NCBI RefSeq assembly: GCF_020520425.1
Contig: NC_079491.1
Coordinates: forward strand, 97,929,152-97,993,151
Direction of reading: 5' to 3'
DNA: 64,000 nt
Source: Spinacia oleracea
Lineage: Eukaryota; Streptophyta; Magnoliopsida; Caryophyllales; Amaranthaceae
A model generated the notes under the pieces. It did no database searches. It was not told where the DNA came from and saw nothing but the letters and a program-made list of their open reading frames with translations. A program made the translations under genes and the position numbers. Every line of letters begins with the position of its first letter. Positions within the stretch are counted from its first letter, which is position 1. Shown one piece after another: positions 10,576-21,274 of the stretch.

Positions 10576-11971
10576 CTTGATCTTTCTTATGTAGTTCAGC
10601 TGGAGAATCTTCCTCATCATTATATGTAAGGCGAATCAAACCAATATCGAAATTCTCCTGCTCCTGAACTTCATTAGCATTGTTAGTTTCATCAAAAATA
10701 ATATGCACACTCTCCTCAACACACATTGACCGCTTATTATAGACTCTGTAAGCTTTACTGTTTGAGGCGTATCCTAAGAACACAGCCTCATCACTTCTAT
10801 CATCGAATTTCCCTAGGTTTCTTTTACCATTGTTATGGACAAAGCATTTACAACCAAAGGCTCTAAAGTAAGAGATATTAGGTGTTGTTCCTTTTAGTAG
10901 CTCATAGGGAGTCTTGTTTAATATGGTCCTAATCATGACTCTATTGACAATGTAACAAGCTGTGTTTACCGCTTCTGCCCAGAAGTTCCTTGGTAAGGAA
11001 CTGGCAATTAACATGGTTCTAGCCATGTCTTCCAAGGTTTTATTTTTCCTTTGAACGACTCCATTTTGTTGTGGAGTCCTAGGAGCAGAGAAGTTATGAT
11101 CCATACCTTGTTCCTTGCAGTATTCAGTGAACTTGTGATTTTCAAATTCAGTTCCATGATCTGACCTTATATGTATGAGTTGATAACCTGTGGTTCTTTG
11201 AATTTTCTTGGCAAAGGCAACAAACTCGTCAAAAGTTTCATCTTTGCTTGTTAGAAAAATAACCCAAGTGAAACGTGAGTAATCATCAACTATAACTAAG
11301 ACATATCTTTTCCCACTTCTGCTTTGTATTCTCATAGGTCCACACAAGTCCATATGGATGAGTTCTAATGGTTTCGTTGTGCTTACTATGTTCTTAGGCT
11401 TAAAAGAACTTCTGACATGTTTTCCTTTGGCACAGGCTTCACAAACTTTATCTTTAAGGAACTTGACAGAAGGTAACCCTCTTACTAGTTCCTTTGATCT
11501 TAGTTTGTCAAGCAGTGAAAAGATGGCATGTCCGAATCTCTTATGCCACAAAAGGGGATCTTCTTCAATGACACTGAGACAAGTTAAGTTGTTCCTTGGA
11601 ACTTTGTTGAGATCCACAGTATATGTGTTCCCTTTTCGAGTTCCTTCCAAAATAACTTTCTTGCTGTCATTGTTTATAATTCGACAACTCTCTGAAGTAA
11701 AGCTTACCGAGTTTCCTTTATCAGAAAATTGTGACATGCTTAGCAGACTATGCATCAATCCTTCTACAAGGAACACGTTGTCAATAGAATGGGAACTTGA
11801 CCTTCCGACTTTTCCAATGGCAATGATTTCGCCCTTCTTGTTATCCCCGAAAGTCACAGTTCCTCCATCATAGGCCTCTAGTGAGGGAAATTTAGATTTG
11901 TCTCCTGTCATGTGTTTGGAACACCCGTTATCCAGATACCACGAGTTGTTCCCCCTCACTAGGACCTGCAC
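10487..11971 (-). pseudogene. Copia-A pol, 5' half: protease end and integrase
   Basis: The frame starts at the protease active-site region (WYLDNGCSKHMTGD). The usual motif is DSG; here it reads DNG, which would probably inactivate the protease. A GAG-pre-integrase HHCC zinc finger follows (HKRFGHAIFSLL...CEACAKGK). The DDE integrase core is next, with HMDLCGPM, YSRFTWVIFL, RSDHGTEFENHKF and APRTPQQNGVVQRKNKTLED. The end is the acidic repeat linker, cut by a TAG. This frame differs from gag, and a short gap with stops separates them (11972-12015), so gag-pol expression would need both a stop bypass and a shift, or the gap is a mutation. Confidence 0.9.
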
Positions 11972-12015
11972 GAAAACTAATGATTAGTTACAGGAACTCG
12001 GGTTTCCTCGAGTTC

Positions 12016-13812
12016 CTATTCAACTACAAGACCAGCCTTTCTAACCCACATTTTCTTGACATAGTTTTCATTTTTTCGAGCTTGTTCCTCTTTCTTGGTA
12101 CATTCAGTTATAGCGTGATCACCACTACCGCAAAAGGAACAGGCCTTTACACTGGGTAGAACCACATAGTTTTTCTTCTTACTGTTGTTTTTAGAGTAAA
12201 ATCCTAGACCTTCTGTTCTTTTGGATTTGGCAGTCTCAATCCCCTTAGGTGTTGTTTTAGGAGATTGTTTCCAAGCGTTGGCTAGATCTAGTTCCTTTAT
12301 CAATTTCTCATTTTGTTCTTTTACAGTGATTAACTCACTATTTAATCTTTCTAGATCAACATTAAACACACCCATATTTATTTTAGTGGATCTAGTAGGG
12401 TCTAGACTTAAATTGAACAACTTGTATTGACTGAGTTCTACATTAAGAAGAATATTCTCATTTTTGACTCTTTCATAAGAGTCTTTAAGCGAGGTGTTCC
12501 TATCAAGCAACTCAAAGAACCTACCCTGTACCTCTGATCTGACATTAGTTAGGTAGGTCATATGTCCTTTACTGAGTTCTAAAGCTTTATCACTTTGTTC
12601 CTTTATTATACTAAGCTTCTTAAAATTATCTAGAGTTTCTATTAGTAATTCAATCAACCTATTCTTGGACAGAGTTTGAAGAGTTTTGGAGGTTACCTCA
12701 TTTGAAGGATCTTTCCCTGTTCCTTCGATCTCTTCCATGAGGCACAGGTTGGCAGTTTCCTCCTCTGGTTGTTCCTCTTCATCCTCCGAGTCTGAGACTT
12801 CTCCCCAAGCTGCAATCATCGCCTTCTTGAGGTTTGGTTTTGAAAAGGTAGATCTGTTGAATCTTTCCTTAGGTTGTTCCTTCCCTTTGCCTTTTCCCTT
12901 TTCATTTTCCCACTGAGGGCATTCCCGGATTAGATGATTAGGATCACCACACTTGAAGCATCCTTGGTCAGATTTGGAACCATTTATTTTTCTTCCAGAA
13001 TTTCTTCCTTTCTGATTTCTAGGTTTGAAGTTCTTGTAAAATCGTCTCATCCTTCTGACCAGCATGGCAGCTTCTTCTTCATCAGGTTCCGATTCCTCTT
13101 CATCCTCAGCCTTAAGAGCCAAGCCTTGGTTTTTGGAATTCTCGGGAACAGCTGCTCCCAGATGCAATTCATGGGTCATTAGGGATCCTGCCAACTGCTC
13201 AATGTTAAATTTTGTGAAATCCTTGGTTTCGAACAATGCAGTGACCTTGGTCCTCCATCGATCATCTTGAGGCATGCTTCTCAGAATTTTCCTAACCTGT
13301 TCATCAGAGGGAATAATTCTACCAAGAGAGACAAGTTCATTTGTGATGTTAGTGAAACGAGTGAACATTTCTTGAATTGTTTCTTTTGGTTGCATTTCAA
13401 AGCGTTCATATTTAGACATCAGTAAGTCAATTTTGGAACGTTTTACCTCATTTGTTCCTTCATGTGTTATTTGAAGGAGATCCCAGATTTTCTTTGCGGT
13501 CTTGCATCCAATGACTCTATTGTGTTCATGAGGTCCAAGGCCGCAATGCAAAATCTTAACAGCCATAGCATTGATTTCGTATTTCTCAAAGTCTTCTTTC
13601 ATAAATTCAGAAATAGGTTTAGGAACTACCTCATTTTCAGCATTGGTTTTTGTTACCTCGAAGTTACCGACTTCTATGGCTCTCCAAACTTGATAGTTCT
13701 CAGCTTTGATGTAGATCTCCATCCTGTTCTTCCAATAGGTATAGAATTTCCCGTTGAACATTGGAGGTCTCTGAGTTGAATAACCTTCTTCGAGTTTCTC
13801 GTAAGTGTTCAT
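12016..13812 (-). CDS. Copia-A gag
   Basis: The frame is open to 13968, but this reaches into the LTR and primer site. The first ATG after the primer site is at 13812, giving about 598 codons, and it is followed by a typical copia gag start (RPPMFNGKFYTYWKNRMEIY). The UBN2-type capsid region follows (KIWDLLQITHEGTNEVKRSK, FTRFTNITNELVSLGR). One CCHC knuckle (CFKCGDPNHLIREC) sits near the middle, then an acidic coiled-coil-like segment and a second CxxC-type cluster (CSFCGSGDHAITEC) near the C-terminus. Long gags of this shape are usual in SIRE elements. It would form the virus-like particle. The frame is intact. Confidence 0.9.
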   Translation of the reverse strand: MNTYEKLEEGYSTQRPPMFNGKFYTYWKNRMEIYIKAENYQVWRAIEVGNFEVTKTNAENEVVPKPISEFMKEDFEKYEINAMAVKILHCGLGPHEHNRVIGCKTAKKIWDLLQITHEGTNEVKRSKIDLLMSKYERFEMQPKETIQEMFTRFTNITNELVSLGRIIPSDEQVRKILRSMPQDDRWRTKVTALFETKDFTKFNIEQLAGSLMTHELHLGAAVPENSKNQGLALKAEDEEESEPDEEEAAMLVRRMRRFYKNFKPRNQKGRNSGRKINGSKSDQGCFKCGDPNHLIRECPQWENEKGKGKGKEQPKERFNRSTFSKPNLKKAMIAAWGEVSDSEDEEEQPEEETANLCLMEEIEGTGKDPSNEVTSKTLQTLSKNRLIELLIETLDNFKKLSIIKEQSDKALELSKGHMTYLTNVRSEVQGRFFELLDRNTSLKDSYERVKNENILLNVELSQYKLFNLSLDPTRSTKINMGVFNVDLERLNSELITVKEQNEKLIKELDLANAWKQSPKTTPKGIETAKSKRTEGLGFYSKNNSKKKNYVVLPSVKACSFCGSGDHAITECTKKEEQARKNENYVKKMWVRKAGLVVE

Positions 13813-13866
13813 GTTTGGCAAGAGCTTTTTCTCGACAGGGTTTCCTGTGTTTTTGTGAGAACCTGC

Positions 13867-13878
13867 TCTGATACCAAC
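13867..13878 (-). other. Copia-A primer binding site
   Basis: The minus strand reads TTGGTATCAGAGCAGG, complementary to the 3' end of initiator Met-tRNA, immediately inside the 5' LTR. It primes minus-strand DNA synthesis. Confidence 0.88.
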
Positions 13879-15276
13879 CGATATTCTAGTAGGAACACTA
13901 ACAAGAGGGGGGGTGAATTGTTTTCTTTTTCCTTTGCGGAATTTAGAATTTAAAGGAACAACTATCAAATTAATACGAAGAATGTGAAAACTGAGGAAAC
14001 TTCTTGATCCTTATCAAGAAGCGAAAACCTCAAACTCTTTTATATATTGTAATCGCTCGAATACAACACACTCAATAACTCGAGTTCCATTTGAACACGA
14101 GTTCCCCACTACAATCCCCTTTGATTACAGTGCTTGTTCCTTTCACACACTCTTACTGACTTGACTCTAAGTCACTTTAAGGATCACTCAACCCTTGTAC
14201 CCCAAATTACAACTCGATGTATTTGAAACTTCTAGTAATCAATAAAGCTTATGAATAATAAAGAAACTCTAGGAACACGCTCTTTTGTAAACTGACTTTT
14301 GATAAAAACTCTTAAGCTCTATTCGAAATATTGTGCGTTATCAGTTGTGATTTGAGAAATGAAAAACCTTTTCCTTTTATAGAGGAACTTTCTTGGTCAG
14401 TTTCCCATGTTCCCCTCAACGGCCACTAACAGTTACTGGGAGCAGTAACGTGCACGTTGATTGAGAGAAACAGGGAGACTTCTTCAAACCACTTTTAACA
14501 CGTTCAATTTTAGAGAAAATAGTGGGACCAGTTTTAGGAACAAGTAAAATCTTTTCTTGGAAAAAAAGGAGTCTTGAATCAGAATCCAATGTTGATTTCA
14601 TTAAAATCGTTTTATTTATTTTCCTAAAGATTTTTTCTTTATAAAACTTTATTTTATTTACGACATACTATTTTCTTAAAACATATTAAAACACACGTGT
14701 TCCTTTAGTTTCATATTCTACATAAACGATATTGAAATACTTACACAAAATCTAAACATAAACTCATATGTTGTAGCTTCTATGTTGGCACCTTTTGAAA
14801 CATCACTTGAACGCTTCATGCATTGTTCCTTCTCCGGAACTTTGATGATCTTCATACTATATGAGGAACACCCTTAATAACTTGCTTAGGATCAGCCGTT
14901 GAGGATCAGCCTTCTTTAGGAACAGCCGTCTTTAGGAACAGCCGTCTTGGGAACAGCCGTCTTGGGAATAGCTGTCTTGGGAACAACCGTCTTGGGAACA
15001 GCCGTCTTGGGAACAACCCTCTTGGGAACAGCCGTCTTGGGAACAGCTGTCTTGGGAACAGCTTTCTTGGGAACAGCCGTCTCGGAAACAGCCGTCTTGG
15101 GAACAGCCTTCATTTGCAGACTTGATCGATTCGTTAGGAATTCCCTGCATTGCTTAGTGTTTGTTCCACATGCTTAGTTTGTCCTACTCAGGCACTCCCT
15201 AACTTAGCATTACAAAAACACACTTAACCAACGATTAGGAAGTTTGCTTTGTCATCATCAAAACTCAGAATCAACA
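13879..15276 (-). repeat. Copia-A 5' LTR (shared middle LTR of the dimer)
   Basis: About 1398 bp, collinear with 3962-5373. It has a primer site on its left and a polypurine tract plus accessory-ORF remnant on its right, so it is the 5' LTR of one body and the 3' LTR of the next. The terminal base beside the primer site is mutated (CG instead of TG on the + strand). A TATA box lies at 14373-14385 and a 15-bp minisatellite at 14934-15108. Confidence 0.9.
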
Positions 15277-15844
15277 ATATTCCCCCTTTTTTGGTGATGA
15301 CAACATAAGAAAACTTTTACCAAAAAAATCAAACTTATTTGCAATCCTAAAACAGTTTTCAAAACAAAAAAAATAGAAATGAAAAATTACGGAAAAATAA
15401 AAGTGAAACAATTTGAAAACTTAAAATAAAAATAAAAATAAAAACTTACAGCAGCGAGAAGTGAGGCAATGAGGGACATGGAGACAGGTAAGATCAAGTT
15501 AAAAAGGTTTGCATTCTTTTCCCCCTGTTGGCATTAACAAAAAGAAAAAATACAAGGCAAAAATATGATATTTAGCGCCCCACGATCAACGTTTGGCAAA
15601 CTAAGTTAGCCTCAAAGTCAAGTCTCAACATGCATAATTAATTGTAAGCATAATATATAACAAAAGAAATCAACCAAGTTTTAGAGATGCAAGCTTTAGG
15701 TTCCACATGTTCTAAAAATAAAAAAATGATGATGTCACCCAAACTGAGGGTTACATAAAAAATAAAAGAGAAAAAAATTGTTCCAAACAAATAAAAAACC
15801 AAGGTAACAAGCAAATTAGCGGATCAGGTTTAAGGGTGAAGGGT

Positions 15845-17702
15845 TTAGTTTTCAAGCTTCTGAAGAATTGTGGAGGAGCTCGTAGTCACTTGAGCGTTGA
15901 GCTGATGCAGACCGGATCCCAACTCCTTAATCGCTGAAACTAAGGCACCCATCTGTGTCTGTAACGCACTGATCCTGGCATTCGAACCTTCCTGTACAAC
16001 CATCATTCTAGCCATCCCCTCCTTAAGCTGACTGACCTGCTCCTTGAGTTCCGGAATGGAGGGATCCTTCTGTGATCCCAAAGAACTAGAGGAGCTAACA
16101 AATGAACTAAAACCACCAAAACCAGAAAAACCAAGAGGAACAACTGTGGGTGGAGGAACAAGTGCTACATTAGGCGTAGGAACAACATCCATGGGTTTGG
16201 ATGCCTATTCCTTTTCCTTTATAATATCCTTCTCACCTTGTTCCCCCTCATCATCCTCATCATCACCAGAAATTTCAACATAAGCAGGAGGACGAATTAA
16301 AGTTGGTCCTTTGGTAGCAATTCTTGGACTCTTTCTCACACTCGGAGGCGGTTTTGAAGCACCCTTGACCACCTTTTTCTCTTTTACCTGCCTCACCACC
16401 TTTCTCACTTTTTTAATTACTCCTGACTCTTCTTCTTCCTCATCACTATCCGACATCCTCCAGTTTAATTTACCGTCCGCAACCTCCAATTTTAAGTAAA
16501 ATAACAAATCATGCTGTAAAATTTGTTCTGACTTTACTTTTACTTCAACATATTCACTGAGGTCAACAGAAAAGCTTTTAAACACCTCAGTCATTAAAGA
16601 TCCATAACCCAGCTTACAGTTAGTTTCAATACAGTGGGTCATGTGTTTAATCATTAGGGCAGGGAAGTTGATTGGAATTTTGTGAGCTAGACAATACATT
16701 AGGGAGGCATCATATAAACTGGCTAAGGTTCTTCTGTGTAGTCTAGGAACAATGCCTCTCCTAACAATATTAAACAGGAGTTTCTGGGTTGGGGAAAGGA
16801 ACAAGTCTTGATGAGTAATAGAACTTATCGTATAATCACCTCCAATCAATTCAACAAATACATCATTAGTAATCACCCCAATTTGAATTGTATCCGATTT
16901 TCCTTTCACATACTGGTCATATCCTTCATTAGGAACAAGGAATAGTTTTGCAAGGTATTCAGCATTAAAAGATATGGTTGTTCCATTCACAACACTTTTG
17001 CAAACTCCATCCTCAAACGCAAAATTATTTCTAAATTCACACATCGCCATAGGAAAAATAGGATTTTTTGCAACAACACAAAATAAATTCATCCAATCTT
17101 GGTGCTCTAATAAATCAATCAAATCAATAAACTGTGAGTCACACCATACCTTGTTAACCGCAAATCCTTCAACCAAATTGGCTTCCTTAACTGAAATCAC
17201 TTTCCCCCTCAAATTCCGGCAACCGGACACCACCTCCGGCGACTGACCACCGGTTTCTTCCCCCTATGTCGAGGCGCTGCCTTTGTCCTCTTCCTCTTTC
17301 CCGAGAATCGAACCCAGAACCTTTGTCCTCGCAGCATCGCCGCCCCCTCGGCGTCGTTTCAATGGACCCGCGATTTGTCGACCTTGATCAGGTGCGGCGC
17401 CCCCTCGACGTCGTTTCAATGGACCGGTGCCGTCGGCCGAACTTTTGCGAGTCGGAACCCTCATCGCCCAGCGAAACCGAGTTTGCAACCCTCGCCTCGT
17501 CGGTGCTTGCGAAGGGGTTAGCAGATCTGGCGGTTTTTTCGGCTTTCCCCCTCACCGTCAACCCTTTTCCGGTCGACCCGGTTTCGCTGGGCAATGAGGG
17601 TTCCGACTCGTCCCTAACCCAAACCAGCCCGCGGGCTGCGGTTGTCGACAGCCGTGGTCGTTTCGGTCGAGGTCCAGCCACCGCGGGCCGATTAGGGTTA
17701 GG
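15845..17702 (-). pseudogene. Second copy of the SIRE-like accessory ORF, truncated, with two nonsense codons
   Basis: The copy is almost identical to 5943-7775. Two TAG stops, near 16202-16204 and at 17264-17266, each replace a CAG present in the other copy. At about 17555 this copy keeps the extra base that joins the two frames broken in the left copy. It also has about 50 extra bases near 17590 (encoding WVRDESEPSLPS) missing from the left copy. It stops at 17702, where Gypsy-A LTR sequence begins, so the N-terminal part is gone. Confidence 0.85.
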
Positions 17703-18520
17703 GACGAGCAAGAGGGCAGCGCGCGCGGGCTGGTCGCAGCGTCCGAGCGAGAGAGGGACGAGCAGGAAGGGCAGCGCACACGGCTGGGCGCAGCGCGCGA
17801 GCGAGACGAGGGCAGGGACGTGCGGTGCACACGAAGCAACAACAATACAGCAGCACAACACCATCAGCTATACGCGCTGGCTGCGCGGGCTGCGAGAGAG
17901 AGGGAGACGATAGGCAAGGGGTGTGGGTGGTGTTGCCTGCACGAGAGCACAAGCGAGCACGAAGAGAGGGGCGAGGGACGAGGGTTGTGCGAGAGGCACG
18001 AGGCACCAACGAGCAATGGTGCTCGGTTGAGTGCGGGGCAAGGGGGACGGCACAAGAGGGCCGAAAGAAAGAGAGAAAGAGAAGAGGAGTGTTGGGCAAG
18101 CAAAGCAAAAATAGGGATTATGAATTTTAGGGGCTCATTTAATGATGGGGGAGTCCTATTTATAGGCTCCCTAATCCCTTGATGGGCTAGGCTTAGGAGA
18201 TTTGAGTTGGGCTTAGGAAATAAATGATTTGGGCTAGCTTAGGATTTAAATTAAACTCTTTTGATTTGGCTCGTTTAGTAAAACGAATTGGACTTTTTAT
18301 TTAAAACCCGAAGCTTTAAAAATCATTTGAAACTCATTTAATTTCCCGACTCAAGAATTAAATTTGTTTCGTAATTAATTAAAATAATAAATATTCTAAT
18401 TAATTAAAAGACATTAAATAAAATGCATTTAAATATTATTTAAATGTTAATAAATCGTAAAATGCTTTATAAATATAATAAAATATACTTATAAATATTA
18501 TAAAAATACGAGGTATTACA
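17703..18520 (-). repeat. Gypsy-A 3' LTR, right fragment
   Basis: Collinear with 33147-33963 and ends in the same GGTATTACA. Compared with the intact LTR, 940 bases (32207-33146) between the two fragments are missing. They were lost together with the rest of the Copia-A dimer. A TATA box (minus CCTATAAATAGG) is at 18155-18166. Confidence 0.9.
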
Positions 18521-18791
18521 GTCTACCCTCCTTAAAAGAAGTTTCGTCCCGAAACTTGGGTTCGGAAATCAAAATTCAACTCAAAACTTGAGACTTTCTG
18601 AGACTTTCAATACGTTCATTTACAAAAATTTTAAGTTGTTGTACTCTTTACATGATTAAACAGGACAATAATAAGTGCAAAGTCAATAGAAAGCACTAAA
18701 TTGAGCATAAAATAGGGGAAAACAAGGTAAAAAGCGCGAAATTCTACCGCACTCTACCCCCCTTAAAAGACACGAGTTACGACCCCGTAAC
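18521..18791 (-). other. Gypsy-A 3' untranslated region and polypurine tract
   Basis: On the minus strand AAGGAGGGTAGAC lies directly before the LTR start TGTAATACC, and is the likely polypurine tract. A second purine run (AAGGGGGGTAGAG) is at about 18752-18765. The rest is non-coding. Confidence 0.75.
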
Positions 18792-20717
18792 TCAACTAAC
18801 CTCGGGAAAAAGCTCGGGATATTTCTTTCTCATTTCGTCCTCTGCTTCCCAAGTGGCTTCCTCAGATTCTTTATTAGACCACAACACCTTGACAATTTTC
18901 ACATCTTTAGTACGCGTACTACGCACTTTGCTATCAAGGATTTTGACAGGTCTTTCCTCCAAGGTTAGACTTTGGTCTAATTCTATGGTCTCCGGTTGCA
19001 ACACATGCGATTTATCTGAGATATATTTCCTTAACTGAGATATGTGGAACACATTATGCACTCTATGCAAGTCCATAGGCAAGGCTAGTCTATAGGCTAC
19101 CTTTTCGATTCTTTCTAAGATCTCATATGGGCCTATGTACTTAGGGCTTAACTTCCCTTTCTTTCCAAATCTCATGACACCTTTCATTGGTGACACTTTG
19201 AGTAACACTTTATCACCTATGTTGAACTCTTCATCCCTACGTTTCAAGTCTGCATAACTCTTTTGGCGATACTGCGCCGCTTGAATCTTTGATTGGATGG
19301 TTTGGATTTGGTTCATGGTGTCCTCTATCATTTGAGGTCCCAACACTACGGTTTCACTAATATCGTTCCAGCAAAGTGGACTTCTACACTTTCGTCCATA
19401 CAAAGTCTCAAATGGTGCCATTCCAATGCTAGCATGATAGCTATTGTTATATGAAAATTCAATCAAATCCAGGCTATCTTCCCAATTTCCTTGGAAATCA
19501 ATAACGCATGCCCGAAGCATGTCCTCCAGGGTTTGGATAGTCCTTTCAGTTTTTCCATCCGTGGCTGGGTGGAAGGCTTTACTCATTTTCAATGTCGTAC
19601 CAAAGCTCTTCTGCACACTTTTCCAGAAATTCGAAAGAAACCTTGAATCCCTATCTGATACGATATCCTTATGAACTCCATGTAACCTCACAACATTCTT
19701 AATGTAGGCTTTAGCAAGTTGTTCAATTTTCCAGGTTTCCTTCATTGGTATAAACACTGCTGACTTAGTCAACCTATCTACCACAACCCAAATTGTATCA
19801 TTCCCAGTCTTTGACTTAGGTAAACAAGTGACAAAGTCCATAGAAATACAGTCCCATTTCCAGCTTGGAATCTCTAAAGGTTGGACCTTCCCTTGAGGTC
19901 TCCTATGCTCAATCTTAACTTTCTGACAAGTCAGACATCTAGCCACAAATTCAGCCGCTTCGTTCTTCATCCTTGGCCACCAATAGACCTTTTTCAAGTC
20001 CTTATACAACTTGTCACCCCCTAGGTGCAAAGAATATGGCGTGTTATGCACTTCTTTCATCAATTTCTCCTTCAATTCTCCACACTTTTGAGGCACGCAC
20101 CACCTGCCTTTGTACCTCAAACTTCCATCATCATGGATTCGGAAATCTAACTCCTTACCCTGAGAAATCTTTTCCTTGATTCGCTCCAACTTTACATCAC
20201 CTGCCTGATTCTCCCTAATCTCATCAAATATCGACGGCTGGATGGTTAAGGCATTCATTATTCCCACAAGGCTTTCACCACTTACTATTTCAAGGTTCAA
20301 ACGCTGCATGTCCTTACACAGCTCGTCAGCAACGACTAACGCATTAACACTATGACTTGATTTCCTACTCAAGGCATCCGCAACTACATTGGCTTTTCCC
20401 TCATGGTACTGGATATCCAAATCATAGTCCTTAATTAACTCCAACCACCTTCGTTGGCGCATATTCAAATCCTTCTGTGTGAAGATGTACTTCAAATTTT
20501 TGTGGTCCGTAAATATCCTACACTTCACACCGTACAGATAGTGTCTCCATATCTTCAATGCAAACATTATAGAAGCCAGCTCTAAATCATGGGTAGGGTA
20601 ATTGGATTCATATGGCTTCAATGTCCTTGATGCATACGCAATAACCTTCCCGTTCTGCATCAATACACACCCTAGACCATTCTTAGAGGCATCACTATAC
20701 ACATCATATGCACCACT
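18792..20717 (-). pseudogene. Gypsy-A pol, 3' part: RNase H, integrase, chromodomain
   Basis: The frame (about 636 codons) opens at the CACTA-2 junction with the RNase H start ([16 protein letters not shown]) and continues with [17 protein letters not shown] and [17 protein letters not shown]. The integrase has an HHCC finger (residues about 210-265: [28 protein letters not shown]) and a DDE core ([53 protein letters not shown]). The last 55 residues form a chromodomain ([35 protein letters not shown]), which marks a Tekay/Del-like chromovirus and would steer integration to heterochromatin. The 5' part of this gene is at 26632-28982, beyond CACTA-2, and about 100 residues between them are missing. 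Confidence 0.93.
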
Positions 20718-20850
20718 CTCATAAGGTGCCCTTGCTGCAACAAGGGCACCTTATAAGCTGCACATAAGGTGCCCTTGTTGCAAACAAGGGCACCTTATAA
20801 GCTTCACATAAGTTGCTCTTGTTGCAATCAAGGGCAACTTTTGTGTTTAA
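20718..20850. repeat. Left subterminal inverted repeats of CACTA-2
   Basis: Three hairpin-like units of the form ATAAGGTGCCCTTGTTGCA followed by its inverse, each about 35-50 bases. The third unit has the variant AAGTTGCTCTTGTTGCA that also occurs at the right end. Such units are typical transposase-binding sites in CACTA elements. Confidence 0.8.
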
Positions 20851-21085
20851 TTTTTTAAAAAAAAAAATTAAAAAATCTGCAATATAATTCCTAATATTCT
20901 GCAATATAATTTCTGATTTTGCAATATAATTTCTGTTTCATCAAACACCAGCTTTACATTCTCAAAAATGATATAAATTTCAAATTTCCAATAATATTAC
21001 CGAATTAATTCAAATGTAATTAATTAAATCGATAAATAACAAAATAATGTAAGAGTCACGAATAACTACAAATCTGCTCTATTTA

Positions 21086-21190
21086 TTACACTGAGGGTAG
21101 TTCACAATCGTTGAAGTAAATAGCCCACTTGTCTCGAACCTCATCCAACTCCTTTTTGGTAAAGGGCTCCTCCCTTGGAGTTTTGAAAAC
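21086..21190 (-). other. Exon-like open frame, possible terminal exon
   Basis: On the minus strand an acceptor (TTTTAAAG) is followed by 34 codons and a TAA stop (VFKTPREEPFTKKELDEVRD...). The composition is protein-like and charged. I do not recognise the family. It is on the same strand as the L30 exon and the first exon near 26267, so it may be the last exon of one composite gene inside CACTA-2. Confidence 0.4.
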
Positions 21191-21274
21191 CTTTAAAAGA
21201 ACACCGTACATGCAAACCAATAAATTAAATTAAGTTTCATATGCGAAAACAAAAATTAGATTGGTTGCGAAAAC

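Larger units (their letters stand above)
3962..17702 (-). mobile_element. Copia-A: SIRE-like Ty1/copia element in a truncated head-to-tail dimer
   Basis: Read on the minus strand, the order from right to left is: remnant of an accessory ORF (17702-15845), LTR (15276-13879), primer site, gag, protease-integrase, reverse transcriptase-RNase H, accessory ORF, polypurine tract, LTR (5373-3962). The middle LTR therefore serves two element bodies. The right-hand body has lost its gag, pol and outer LTR and ends abruptly at 17702 against Gypsy-A LTR sequence. SIRE membership is inferred from the gene order, the extra ORF after pol, and the purine tract with runs of A then G before TGTTGA. Confidence 0.88.

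Noticed and set aside
17698-18182. Overlapping Arg/Ala/Ser-rich open frames on both strands
   Set aside because: Located in the GC-rich part of the Gypsy-A LTR; the two LTR copies disagree on frame length, and no protein family is evident.
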